From Drosophila miranda (lineage: Eukaryota > Arthropoda > Insecta > Diptera > Drosophilidae), in contig NC_046676.1 of NCBI RefSeq assembly GCF_003369915.1, positions 15,544,001-15,608,000 of the forward strand: a stretch of DNA of 64,000 bases, written 5' to 3'. Below the pieces are notes generated by a model. It ran no database searches. It saw only the letters and a program-made list of their open reading frames with translations, and was not told the DNA's origin. Position numbers and translations under genes: made by a program. Below are positions 10,697 to 22,200 of the stretch, piece after piece; within the stretch, counting starts at the first letter, position 1, and every line of letters begins with the position of its first letter.

Positions 10697-12698
10697 CTAT
10701 TTGAAGAGGGACAATCGTCGCCCCAGACCGGTGCGTCCAGCACCACCAAGGGCGGAGGTTACATGGCCCATTTCGGGCAGGCCGGAAATGTCTCCACGTG
10801 CGGCCAGTGATGGTGGAGAGCTGAGCAGTCGTGTGGCCACACGTTGTATATCAGCAGCGGACACTTTCTCTGTAAAAGGGAGCATTTACGAAAACAGTTT
10901 AATCTTCGCAGGGCATTCTACTTACCTATCTCCTTAATGAAATGCTCTGGCCGCATGCGATGCCCAGACACGAGCACCTGACGCCCGACATCCTCGAACA
11001 CTACTGGTCGCGATTCCAGGTTCATCAGTAGCATCGATTGCAGCTGTATTTTCGAGCGCATCAACTCCTCGCGACCCGGTTTGGCTGCCATGCTCAACAG
11101 TTCGCGTATTATCACCTCGACCATGTCGTTCAAGTGCTGCGGCGGCGCACTGCCGTGTATGCAGAACAAGCCGCTGTCGGTATAGGCATGATTGTATGCC
11201 GTGGCACTGTACATCCAATGGTAGCGATTTAGGACTTTTGTGTAGAGGCGCGAGTACATGCCCTTGCCAGGACCGCCGGAAGAGAAGGAGCCCCCGCCAC
11301 CCATCATTATGTTGAGCACGCAGAGGGGCACAAAGTCTGGATCCTGGTGAGCGCATCCTTCAAAGCCAAGGACGACATGCGCCAGTTCTGGCAGGCCCGC
11401 CGCCGCATAAATGGGAATTTCGCATTGCTCCTAGTAATAATATAAATAGCTTTGTTATATATAGATAACGGCAAGATGCAGTAATATACAACGCTCACCT
11501 TCACAATACCGCCAGTGTACTGGGCGATAGATGTGTCTACTTCATTAGGTCCCACGTTGCTTTCTGGCTCGCTCTCCCAGATGGCTTCCTCTTCTACAAA
11601 GTACTTCCTCACGTGCTCCACCAGTTCGTCGTGATCCACCTGCAATAACGAGCGTTACTTAAAGTGGAAAAGTAATAAGAAAAACAACTTACACCAACGC
11701 CTGCGAAAACCATGCGGCTGGGAGAGTGATGATGCTTCAGGTAGTTCATTAGCACAGCCCGATCTATGCTTTCCAGAGTCTCTGGAGGGCAGAGCTTTGG
11801 CAGGCCTAGAGTATTGTCCCTGTAGGCAGCCGCGTGTATCATGTCCATCAGTATCGGTTCCTGCTCGGGACGCATGCCCAGCGTCTCCAGCTCGAAGTTG
11901 ACGGCACGCGCTGCTAGATTCACCTCCTGCTCGCTTATCGTGGGTCGCAGAGTGACATCCGCCAAGAGACGCGTAACCGAGTCAATGGCCCTGCTGTCAA
12001 TGCTGGCAGCATAGATGAGGGTATCGCGCGAGGTCTGACAGTCGCAGATGCCACCGTTCTTCTCCAGCTCTTTCAGTATGGCATCTCTGTTGGGAAAGTT
12101 AACTGTGGACTTTGGAATAGAACGAAAATTAAGGATTGTCCAACATATTTCAAAGCAGACTTACATTGAAGGCTAGCTTTTCCAGAAAATGCGACACACC
12201 TCCGGGATAGGCCACCTCATAGCGTGGGCCCGAGTTTATAATCAGCCCGACAGTACAGAATTGTCCGTAGCGCGGCTCCGAGGCAATGCGCAGTCCATTG
12301 GAAAGAGTCGTTACCTTTGTGGCGGCACTCTCAGCCATTGGCTCTGCGTATACAGCCTCCGGCATGTTTGGCAGTGGTTCTGTTAGTGGCGGAAGGTGCG
12401 TTACGATTTCCTTCGACGGCGTATTAACCTTGTTGTGGCCATCTTTGTCTCGCACGCCGCCAGTGATTCTCCCTATGCCAGTGCCACTGCCAATTTCATC
12501 GCTGCCAACTTTCGTAACTTTGGTGGCGAAACGACGTGGAAATCTGCGAAATAAGCGTCAAAAGATCATGATTATATTCGCCGGGTCTGACATGCACACC
12601 CAGCAACCCCAACCTCCACTCCACCCAAATAAACACGATTCTTACGTGCGCCAGGAGTGCTTGAGCGTTTTCAGCATGCCGATGCCTCGCGCGTTCAT
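10697..12698 (-). CDS. Mppa: Mitochondrial processing peptidase alpha subunit, copy 2
   Basis: Exons are 12646-12698, 12165-12543, 11693-12109, 11499-11639, 10926-11430 and 10697-10869, exactly 5659 bp from those of copy 1, again 555 aa with all splice sites kept. The presequence, the degenerate HFLEKLAF motif and the glycine-rich loop are unchanged. Differences are scattered single residues, for example Asn-His-Thr to Asn-His-Ala in exon 5 and Cys to Gly near the C-terminus. The whole gene plus about 180 bp of upstream sequence is included, so this copy can plausibly be expressed like the first. A doubled alpha subunit would have to share one beta partner, so dosage rather than new function is the simplest expectation. 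Confidence 0.9.
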
Positions 12699-12854
12699 TT
12701 TGCTGCAGGTTTGGTGTTGTAACCGATATCTTCAAATTTTTATAACTTAAAATTGAGTTTGATTCAAAAGCATATTCTATTTTATTTCGGAATCAAAAAT
12801 GTGCAAAGCGATGAATTTTGACTCTTCTTCTGACCGAAATACGTCACAAAGTTC

Positions 12855-13080
12855 AAAATATACCGTAAATGTACTGACGATTTATTTGTATTCAAGTTGC
12901 ATCATATTCCTCGTTTTTGATGTTCGGTTGAATATTACTAGCTAGCTAAGGCCCTCAGCTTCAGACTCTTAATTTTATCCGATTATTAAATCAATTTCGC
13001 ACAAGACTGGTTGAATTTAAGCGTTCATTCTTATTGGACTGTTCATAAAATAAGGTTTAAACAAAACAGTCAACAAAAAT
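12855..13080 (+). repeat. ATATACCG-family repeat copy
   Basis: This shows the family order: ATATACCGTAAAT, then CATATTCCTCGTTTTTGAT, GAATATTACTAGCTAG, ATTTTATCCGATT, and AAATAAGGTTTAAAC with AACAAAAATG. The duplication breakpoint falls within its first 30 bases. Confidence 0.75.
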
Positions 13081-13263
13081 GTTCAATAAATTAATTTCCT
13101 TACGTAGTAACTTAATTCTAACTACTCATTTGCTACATATTAACTACATGTTCATGTAACTACCAAAAGCGACACCTTAAGGGGAAATGTGTAAGTGTTT
13201 GGCCGTTTTTTTTTTTCATATAAGCCCCATGCAAGCGACATCTTTTAACTAATTAAGATTTTG

Positions 13264-13362
13264 ATGGCAAACAGTCAGAAATTCGATGCTGACTATGAAT
13301 TAGTATTCGATGTGGCCAGGGACATGGCTCTAAATGGCACTTCTACACGATTTCTACATTGA
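13264..13362 (+). other. Short open frame, possible gene remnant
   Basis: An ATG-started frame of 32 codons reads MANSQKFDADYELVFDVARD, then MALNGTSTRFLH and a stop. Its composition is protein-like compared with the AT-rich flank, but no family is recognised. It could be a relic exon between two repeats or chance. Confidence 0.15.
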
Positions 13363-13473
13363 TGCATTGCACAAGAGGGTGAGTCAATAGCGCGTCTTAA
13401 AATATACTGGAAAATACTAGAAAAATATTATAAAATTGCAAGGTGTGTGAGATGGACAAGGTGGCAACAAAAT

Positions 13474-13888
13474 CAGTGTGACCGCGGGTTTATTGAGAAA
13501 ATATACCGTAAATATTCTGACGAATTTAAATTCTATATTCACATTCCTTGATTTTGATAATCCGTTGAATAATGCTGACCAACTAAAACCCTTAGCTCCT
13601 CCCACATAGTTTTATCCCATTGATGAAGATTGAGAGCTAAAAGAACCAATAACTGGTTCGAAGAAAGCAGATTGGCCATCGCTACTATCGACTGGATGCG
13701 AGTGGTGCGCGCCAAATAGGTATTGTTTGAAAGTGAAAAAACGAAAAGAATATAAATGCAATCCATTGGAATAAATGATGCACGTAAGTACGATTTGAGA
13801 GCGAAAATTCAAAAAACCTGCGTATGGAACCATTTTTTCTTAGATATATCTTTGAAAAGTGTTAAAAATACCGTAAACGGTCACCCTG
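13474..13888. repeat. ATATACCG-family element with inverted ends
   Basis: The left end CAGTGTGACCG (13474-13484) and right end CGGTCACCCTG (13878-13888) are near-perfect inverted copies. Inside are ATATACCGTAAAT, a TGATAATCCGTTGAAT variant of the TTCCGTTGAATAT module, and CTCCTCCCACATAGTTTTATCC. The middle carries material not seen in other copies. The left end again makes a full minus-strand Motif 1 match, pointing toward Mppa copy 2. Confidence 0.65.
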
Positions 13889-14049
13889 CTTTCTTTTTCT
13901 TCTTCCTCTTGACTTTTGCCATTCACACGTACCAGTGTTGCCCTGTTAAGTCTCCAGTCACTGCTTTTTTCCGTTATGTTATAGTAAAAAGCAACATATT
14001 TCTCATTTAAACTTTTTCTTTATTCATTATTCATTTTAGCTATGAATGA

Positions 14050-14352
14050 CTAATCGAAATTAAATCGCCGCTTTCCATCGAACCGATAGCCATAGGCTGC
14101 TGCATTTTTTGTGTCCACCAGCGCAGGATTGCGATGTTTAAAGAAACTACCATGACCATGAGCGGGACGAGAGGCGCTATTCGGGATTCCTTCAACTTCC
14201 CGCGGATAGAAAGCCTCGAACATGCCCTCAGGTGGAAGGCAGCATTCTGCTATTTTGGGATCATTTGGATCATAGGGCTTGGCATTCATCAGTGGCATTT
14301 GGGCCAACAAGAAAACAGCCAATATATTGAATAGTTTTGTAACCACATTCAT
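14050..14352 (-). CDS. Small secreted protein, function unknown
   Basis: A single-exon frame of 100 aa starts at an ATG (14352-14350) and ends at TAG (14052-14050). Residues 1-24 form a clear signal peptide with the hydrophobic core FNILAVFLLAQM and a cut likely after Asn-Ala. The mature part starts KPYDPNDPKIAECC, with a double cysteine, a central FEAFYPREV and a basic C-terminal end. There are no membrane segments after the signal. The family is not recognised; small secreted proteins of this size in flies are often immune, cuticular or reproductive-tract products, but nothing here decides. It sits alone between repeat copies. Confidence 0.6.
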   Translation of the reverse strand: MNVVTKLFNILAVFLLAQMPLMNAKPYDPNDPKIAECCLPPEGMFEAFYPREVEGIPNSASRPAHGHGSFFKHRNPALVDTKNAAAYGYRFDGKRRFNFD

Positions 14353-15660
14353 TATGTATCAATTACGCACGCACGCGAGCGGTTTGTTTACTTTTACTTT
14401 TCGGCTACAAGACAAGACAGAACTGAACCAGCTTAAGCCCCGTTAAGACCCGTTGCAAGCTGTGGACCAAGTAAACTTACCAATGTTGGCCAAAACGAAT
14501 GGCTGGTGTAGCATTAATATGAATGTACATATGTATGTAAATATTTTGTGTTGTTGAGCACTGTTCCCCAACATGGCGCGGATTGACCAACATTTTGCAT
14601 ACCCTGGGAAATGGATATTATAGAACTGAGAGAATGTTTGTCATCTAAGGCACCAATAAAGGCCAAAACTAGTCAGTTTCTGTTTTAAAGGTATTTCAAC
14701 GATATTTTGAAGGTTTTGGTCTACATACAGAAACCAAGAATGGGTATCGGGATCGAGATGTATTTACAAGACCCTAATCATATGCATTAATATGTCCAAA
14801 ACAAAACAATCTGAGATAATTTCTATATTAATTACGTTTTAAAACAGCTTGGAAAACCAGTTTCTTCATATATATCAACGAAATAGGGTATAGCTGAGCC
14901 CAAACTCCGGTTGACGTGACATTTCATACTCACTTACGTTGCCACAGTTTTTTTGTTGACCTTTTTTGCTTAAACCTTGTTTTATACAATATACAACAAA
15001 AGAGAGTACTTAAAAGTAGTCAATCAGGTAGAAAATTTATTCATTAATGGTCTAAAATTATGTGGGCAGAGCTAATGGTTTTAGTTAGGCAGCATTATTC
15101 AACGGAATAAAGAAATTTAACAATTGGAACGATTTTTCTCTTACGTTTTATTACGTTTCATTTGTTTGACCTTTTTCGCTAAAACCTTTTTTTAAGCAAA
15201 ATCCAAAAAAAGCAAGTATTAAAAATAAGCCAGTTAAGTAGAAAATTGATTCATCAATCGTATAAAAATATGTGGGCATGGCTAAATGTTCTATATAGCT
15301 GAGAATATTCGACGGAATAAAGAATTGAGCAATTGGAATGATACTCGTTTGTTTATGCTACTGTTGTATGAACAAAAGTGCCTTGTGCGTATGCCTATAA
15401 TGGCTGCTGTAAGTCCTGATGTCACAGGGCACTCCCCAAAAACAGCCGCTGTTCCACGGCTATTCCGTGCTTTCCACCTTCTTCGCATTTACAGTTAAAG
15501 TCGAGCCACAGAGTCTGCAGCGATGCCGAAACGACCAGCGGCGACCTTTGGCGCAGTTTTGGCCCACTACTCCGCCCTGCCCAAAAGACGAATTTCATAG
15601 GAAAACAATTGAAAAAGGAAGAAGAAGAACAGACGCCGGACTGGGGGTGGGGGTGGAACA
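14353..15660. repeat. Repeat-rich spacer: three ATATACCG-family fragments
   Basis: No gene is seen. From 14598 (CATACCCTGGGAAATGGATA) to about 14930 is a module that recurs near 50335-50640 in the same orientation and near 47580-47780 inverted. Two reverse-oriented copies of the family body follow at about 14940-15130 and 15165-15340, recognised by TTGACCTTTTT, AGAAAATTTATTCATTAATG, TATGTGGGCAGAGCTAA and ATTCAACGGAATAAAG. The two are near repeats of each other. The last 300 bp is unique. Confidence 0.7.
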
Positions 15661-18119
15661 GCTGTTCGTCTGAAACGGCATCTGGACACCGGCGTCTTCA
15701 GGATTCTGGCGTCTGGTGCGAGGAAAGACCGTGGAGAACGTGCGGGAGCCGTGGGTAATGGTGCCTGCTCCACCGCCTGTACCTGTGCCTGCCGCCTTCC
15801 TGCTGTTCTCTCGACCGAGTACAGCGACGGGAACGGAACCACGACGACGAGCGATACCCTTCAAGGATGTGGGCGATGCGCACGCCCTGGACGTGTCGGT
15901 GGCGGAGAGGCGCATCTACTGGACTGACCAGAAGACCAAGTGCATCTTCCGGGCCTTTCTCAATGGCTCCTATGTGCAGCAGATCGTGGACTCGGGTCTG
16001 ATTGGGCCGGACGGCATCCGATGGTCCGATGCGGAGGTTCGTCTCATCGAGGTCGCCCGCCTGGATGGCAGCAGTCGGCGCGTGCTCTTGTGGAAGGAGG
16101 TGGAGGAGCCCCGGTCCCTGGTCCTCGAGCCGCGCCGCGGCTACATGTACTGGACAGAGTCGCCTTCGGACTCCATACGGCGTGCCACGATGGACGGATC
16201 CGAGCTGCAAACCATCGTGGCGGGAGCCAACTATGCGGCCGGGCTCACATTCGACCAGGAGACGAGTCGCCTCTACTGGGCCACCCAGTCGCGGCCAGCG
16301 AAGATAGAGAGCGCCGACTGGGGTAAGAAGCACCCGATACTGGTTTGCAGCGACACCGATGAGCCGTACGCGGTTTCCCTGTATCAGGACTACGTGTACT
16401 GGAGCGACTGGAACACCGGCGACATTGAGCGGGTGCACAAGACGACGGGCGAGAACCGCAGCCTCGTCCACTCGGGCATGACTTACATCACTTCGCTGCT
16501 TGTGTGCAACGACAAGCGACAGGTGGGGCTAATACGTGCAAGGTCAACAACGGGGGCTGCTCCCACCTGTGCCTGGCCCAGCCCGGCAGACGGGGCATGA
16601 CTTGTGCCTGCCCCACCCACTACCAGATGACCAGCCTTCAGCCTGAGGAACAGCTTCGGCCGACTGCTGCCGAACACGACAGACTGCCCGAATGTGCCGC
16701 TGCCAGTGTCCGGCAAGAATATCCGCGCCGTGGACTATGATCCGATCTCGCATTACATTTACTGCGTAAGGAGGATTAGCAGAAGCTGAGCGCGGTGTCC
16801 CTAATATCCCTAATCCTTCTTTTTCTTTTTTCAGATCGAAGGCAGGAGTCACAGCATCAAGCGTTCTCTGGCAAATAGCACAAAGGTGAGCCTCTTGGCC
16901 AACTCCGGACAACCGGTCGACATTGCAATCGACATCATTGGGCGGCTGCTCTTCTGGACCTGCTCCTACTCCAACAGCATTAACGTGACCATCCGCACAA
17001 CTATGTACCTAAAACGTTGCCTCTTTTAGCTTCCTGGGTGAATCCGTAAGCGTCAACGATACCGGGGACTCGGAAAAGCCTCGCAACATTGCCGTGCATT
17101 CTATGAAGCGTTTGCTCTTCTGGACAGATGTCGGCAACCATCAGGCCATCATTCGGGCCCGAGTCGATGGCAATGAGCGTTTGGAGGCCAACAAGCTGGA
17201 AGGAGTCACGGCGCTGGCCCTGGATCAACAGTCTGATATGATTTACTATGCCCAGGCAAGCGAATCGATGTGATAGACATCAATGGAAAGAACAAGTAAG
17301 CAACGAATATGGAGATCCTTTAGACACATGTGTAATCCCCTGCTCCCTTGTTTCGATGCACATCTCGCAGGTAATCAACATTGCCGCCTAGGGGGAATTG
17401 TGTACTGGCTGGACGACAAGACCGGACTGGAGCGGATCACTGTCAACGGAGAGCGTCGTTCCGCGGAGCTGCATCGTCTGTCGCAGTTCACCGACATCCG
17501 GGCCATGTGCACACCGAAAGCGGAAGTGCGGCACAGTCGTCCAAATTGTTTCCACAACTGAATAGCCAGAGGGGTGTGGCACGCAGTACTCACGACGTCT
17601 GCTCGTGCCCCAAGCAGCTGATGCTGCTGGAGGACAAGGAGAGCTACGGCGTGTGCCCGGCCTGTGTTCCAGATCATTTCACGTGCACAGCCCCAGTGAA
17701 GGGGGAATGGTGACATGAATAAGGAATGCGTACCCGCCTACTGTCGCTGTGACAGCGAAAAGGACTGCCTGGACAAGTCGGATGAAGTGGGATGTCCCAC
17801 ATGCCGGGTGAATCAGTTCAGCTGCCAGTCAACCGAGGGCAGAGACAAGACTCTGATCTGCGATGGTACCACCAGTGACAACTGTGACAATGTCCACGAT
17901 GAGGCCGACTGCTGCAAGCGACCTGAGAGTTTCAGTGTCCCATCAACCAGGTGAGTGGAAAGACACGATATCTGCCCAAATTCTTAAACTAACAATATTC
18001 CACTCCACCTTCCCACAGCTTTGCATCGGCCGCCCTGCTCTGCGATGGCCCTGCCTCGGATATTTTCGCGCACCGAGACAAAAATCGGGCTTTAATGGCT
18101 CCATCGAAGAAATTAAGTA
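15660..18119 (+). pseudogene. Decayed partial copy of an LRP5/6 (arrow-like) receptor gene
   Basis: The readable pieces in order are: LRP5/6-type YWTD beta-propeller repeats ([52 protein letters not shown]), an EGF module ([20 protein letters not shown]), a second propeller (LLFWTDVGNHQAIIRARVDG), a second EGF, and LDL-receptor class A repeats. These match the third and fourth propellers of the Wnt co-receptor Arrow. The copy is broken. Near 16010 a stretch between GPDGI and WSDAEV is missing. Frame changes occur near 16520, 16630, 17260, 17550 and 17710, and stops near 17028, 17388 and 17559. Introns with good sites remain (about 16766-16833, 17296-17370, 17951-18018), so this arose by DNA duplication and not retroposition. 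The signal peptide, first two propellers, membrane segment and tail are absent. Confidence 0.85.
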
Positions 18120-18180
18120 AGCAGTAAGCAGTAAGCCAAAAATAATTGAAAATCACTGCATACTGATATTCTCCTCGCAG

Positions 18181-18558
18181 GGAAGCACGCCGTCAAGCAC
18201 TCCCTTTTAAAGACTTTAAAAATGCAATAGAGAACCTGCCGGCTAAGCCATATGAGGTGCAACGCGACCAAGCTGCGGATGAAGATGGAGCGAAAGACTA
18301 TGGATGAGTATGCCAGGCAACTACTACCACAATGCCTTCTACAAGGACCCAAGGTCCGAAGGCGACACCAGTTTAAGGTACGCGCTTGTCCCCAACGAAC
18401 GAAGGACAAGTTGCTCAGTATGCCAAAAGCGGAAGAGGATGATTCGCCCGAAGAGTTTCAGCATGAATAGGCAAGCCTTTGCAAAGTACGCGGACAAGGA
18501 AACAAAACCGAAACAAATAAGCACGGAAGAAGTCAAGCCTTCTACATATATTCCCTGA
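18181..18558 (+). pseudogene. Unrecognised coding remnant downstream of the LRP copy
   Basis: After an AG acceptor at 18179-18180 the sequence reads EARRQALPFKDFKNAIENLP, then KPYEVQRDQAADEDGAKD and a stop. In another frame it continues MSMPGNYYHNAFYKDPRSEG, then a basic stretch with SCSVCQKRKRM, ending at 18558. The two frames join into one protein-like chain if one frameshift is allowed. It does not look like LRP. It may belong to a different gene fused or translocated with the LRP fragment. Confidence 0.35.
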
Positions 18559-19284
18559 GGCAAATCCTGCTTTTATGGCGAAGTTGCTAGCATCTGGCTA
18601 TCCCGTTAACGCGTTAACTCCCGTTAAGTGCTGTATCCAAAATAGAAATACGACTGTTGCATTATTGGTAATTCAATATTTTATAAACTTAATTTTTTGG
18701 CTCGTTTTGTCCTACGGTAGTTACAATAAGTTTATTATTTAATTATACTGTATATCTGTCTGTGCGTGTACGTGTACGTGTATGTGTATAGTTATGGTTA
18801 TTGGTATGGGTGTAACTATAAAATACAATCACAAAATGTATGCCATTTGATATACTTATGTATTTACAGGGTATTTACGTGGTAGAAAACATCTAAACAG
18901 GGGAGTTCAACGATCCTCGAAGCGAAAAACGAGTGAGTTAAACAGTAAGTTAAATAGTAAGTAACTAGGGCTTGACTAAAGGGGTTGGTTGTATCGATAA
19001 GCTGCATGAGTGAGTCTGCTGCTTTGATCAGGTCCTGATCATGGTATCCAGCATCTCAAGTGTAGGGGTTGCCCAGGGATCACGATCCCATCATCGATAA
19101 GATGGGACTAGCATGCGTGCTAGCTAAACTAGATTAAACACTTTTATTCGGTTTAAGGTTTTGCAAATTGCCATCAAGCTTGCTTTGATCTACCGGCTCC
19201 TGAGTCTCCTGAGTGTCTGCGTGTCTGTCTGCGGATGCTCGTATAAAATGTTATATCAAATGCTGATCCTACTCCTGCCTGCGC
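18559..19284. other. Spacer and probable 3' UTR of the glycosyltransferase-like gene
   Basis: No coding signal is seen. It holds a GTGTACGTGTACGTGTATGTG simple stretch near 18765-18785 and a cluster of short palindromes at 19025-19123. On the minus strand it follows directly after the stop codon at 19285. Candidate minus-strand poly(A) signals (TTTATT on plus) occur near 18730. Confidence 0.5.
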
Positions 19285-22200
19285 TCAGTCCTCCGTGAAC
19301 GGATGATCGGATGTCTCGCTGCTGTTGCGACGTCGACTCTCCAGAATGCGTGTTGCCTGCTCCAGGGTCTCCTTGTAGAACATGTTCTTGGCATCGTCGC
19401 TGGGCAGCGAGTACTTCGAGTTGTCCCAGCGCCAAGTCAGACCCAGCACAATGTTGAAGGCGGATGCATCGTAGCCATGGCAGCCGGAGTACCGATACAA
19501 GGGCTTCTTGTTGAACTTGCAGCCGTTCGATTGGGCACCTGAGACAGATACCGGGTACAGAAAAATACAAATTAGATAAACGATTAACTGGAAAAAGCTG
19601 TGCTTATCAACTACAAAATTATCATCTAGCAAAGTGCCAATTAGGCAATATCAGCAGTTTAGTTTTGGTCGAGTGATAAAATGGATACGGCGGACACAAT
19701 AGTAGCGGGAAAATCATCGATCCAGGACACGGCCATTCAATGCGAGCTACTGCTCCCACAAGGGCACCGCCAGAGGACCTACGTATTTGACATAGCAGAC
19801 ATTCGCCTGAGACGCCGTCTAGTGGGCCGCTTCTATGGATTGCTAGTCGTAGGCCACACACTCCGCGGAATCTGCAACAAAACAGCATCCCATTCATCCA
19901 TTCGCATTCCCATTGCAGCTTCAGGTGGCCTGCACCCTGCCCTGCCTGAGGGTGATGTTGGCCTACCCACCGCCCTATCCCGGAGCGGTTGTTTCGTTTT
20001 CCTATCTGATGACCCTCTTCCTCTACACGTGCTTCTATATGTGGCGCGATTGGCGGCGACCGGCACCCTACAACTACCTCGTCCTGCTCCTCAGCACGGC
20101 GACCAGCTCGCTGAACCGCAGCTTCTATCTGATGTACTTGGCCACGTCGCATTGGGTGAGTGGACATCGGTGTGGCATAGCAGTGGTAGGGCGGTGATTC
20201 AATGGTATATTTTCAGATCTATGCCTACCCCATCATCCTAATGGCGGAGCTACTGGCGCTGATGCTCTACTCGGCACAGGATCGCTACAGATTTACCCAG
20301 GCTCGAGGAATTCTCATAATATTCCTCGTCTTTTCCATGTTTTCCCTGATGGCCTATAGGTTGGACCTGCTCTTGCAAATAGTCTACAGCATGGCCTGCA
20401 CATTCGAGGCCTGGTATGTGATCTACGACACCCACTTGATGCTCTGCGGACAACATGGTTACATGATTGGAGCCGAGGAATATGTCTATGCCGCCGGCAG
20501 CATGCACTGCGATATCCCCAGGTGCTTCTGGAGGCTGCTGAAAATGATGATCCTAAGCAAGTTCGTCGAGGCTTTTCGCTGGATACAGGGCTGCTTCACC
20601 ACTGAGGTTTGTTGATCTGGCACCAGGACCCATGCACCACATGGCACCGGAATTGATTTTATTTTAAAATTAAATTTCGGCATCGAAATTTTTAGAATAA
20701 AGTCCAGCCCTTCTGTTCTCGAACCATGGGCATCATTTCCCCGGTAGACATCAGTAGACAACTTCCTGGAGCACATCCCGCAGAAGGAAAGTCGTAGGCA
20801 AGGTAATAGAAGCCCGCGAGTGTTCCCACCGTCCTTTCCATTTGAATATAAATCCCACAGAGTTGCTCCCAGCCAAATGAGAGGTTTAAGCGCAGGTCCC
20901 CAAAGGGAAGAAAATCCAGAGAGTCATAGATAGTCATAGTCAACGGCACAGCTACCGTGTACCTCTGATTAAAAAAATGCTGGACCAACAGAAACAATAG
21001 TATAGAAATAATCTACAAAATAGGAGATTCAGGGTCACACACGATGATAAACCCGACCCGAGATGCCACTGCCACTCCGTTTCATTCGAAGTCGATACAA
21101 ATTCCAAGAAATTCGATTATTACTCTAAATCGCGAGTCATCAGTGAACTATTTCCAATACGGAGGATAGCCAAAGGCTATCGACAATTGTCGAATCCGAA
21201 TGTACGAAGATTACTGAGCTCCGGATGTGTGGCATATGCTCTCGCAGTGTTATCAGACCCTGTTCGAAGCAGAGCAGGAGATGCTGATGATTCGGTTGAG
21301 CTACCGATTGAGTGTGGCTTCCAGCTTCCGATCGGATTGATTTACACTTGCAAATCAAACAATCCAGTGCTCTGCTCTACTCGTACTTCGGGTGAACGCA
21401 TTCACTGTGTGGGATCTACAAGTTGTTCCCCTGGGTGGATGTCTTTACTCGGGTATAGCATTATGTCTGTACACATTGTCGTGTTGTTAAAGGAATGTCC
21501 AGACACCAGGCAATCTGCTTAAATTGCTTGCATTACACAGCAAAATTTAGTTAGAAATGAAATGTCTGTCATCATTTGGCCATAAATCCCAAATCAGGTG
21601 GAAGTAATCATACAAATTCACCCCGATATGAGGGCCATCAAGCAAATATCGTGCAAATGGTGGTCATTAGTCCTCCAGGGGGTAGGGGCAGTGGCAGGGG
21701 CAAGGACGGTAGTAGATGGTATTGTAGTTGTAGTTGGGGCTGGAGCTGGTGCGGGGTATGGTATGTGATATGAAGGTAATTTTGATTGATTTCCCCATTC
21801 GGTTTGGGGGAAAACCGACAGCAGTCCTGTCCCTAATGACAGTCTTCCAAACTGCCCTCTGTCTCTATTCCACTCCACTCCACTCCACTCCACTCCACTC
21901 ACCAATTGGATCGATGCACTCCTGGGTGAGGCAGCACTTAAGCCACGGCAGCATGATCTTCTCGGTGACAAACAGATTGTCCACGAAGAAGACCACATCG
22001 AGATCGACCATCCGCAGGAATATGAAGTCCTCGGCATCCGACTCGAAGAAGTCGAACATCTTGGGATGGGTGAGCGAGGACACCGCCGTGGGCGTGTTCC
22101 AGCCAAGGACACCGGCCACCATGCCGCGGCTCTGCAGCTCCTGCAGCTCGTGGTAGCCGCCGCGCATCCGCATGTAGTTCTCCACGAACAGCACCGACCG

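Larger units (their letters stand above)
7209..12882. repeat. Tandem duplication, unit 2
   Basis: This is the second copy of 1545-7202. After the last shared bases (GTACTGACGATT at 12871-12882) it continues into the rest of an ATATACCG element, so this side preserves the original repeat context. Unit 1 lacks about 21 bases that unit 2 has near 12820-12842 (CTCTTCTTCTGACCGAAATA), and carries the extra 14 bases of the hairpin switch near 4966. Confidence 0.92.

Noticed and set aside
1545-12882. Assembly duplication of two haplotypes as the cause of the drosha/Mppa repeat
   Set aside because: Not excluded, but less likely: the two ends break in a coding exon and in a repeat with filler bases, as a genuine tandem duplication would, instead of repeating a whole contig end.
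16544-16912. Minus-strand frames across the LRP relic
   Set aside because: They are antisense shadows of recognisable LRP sequence.
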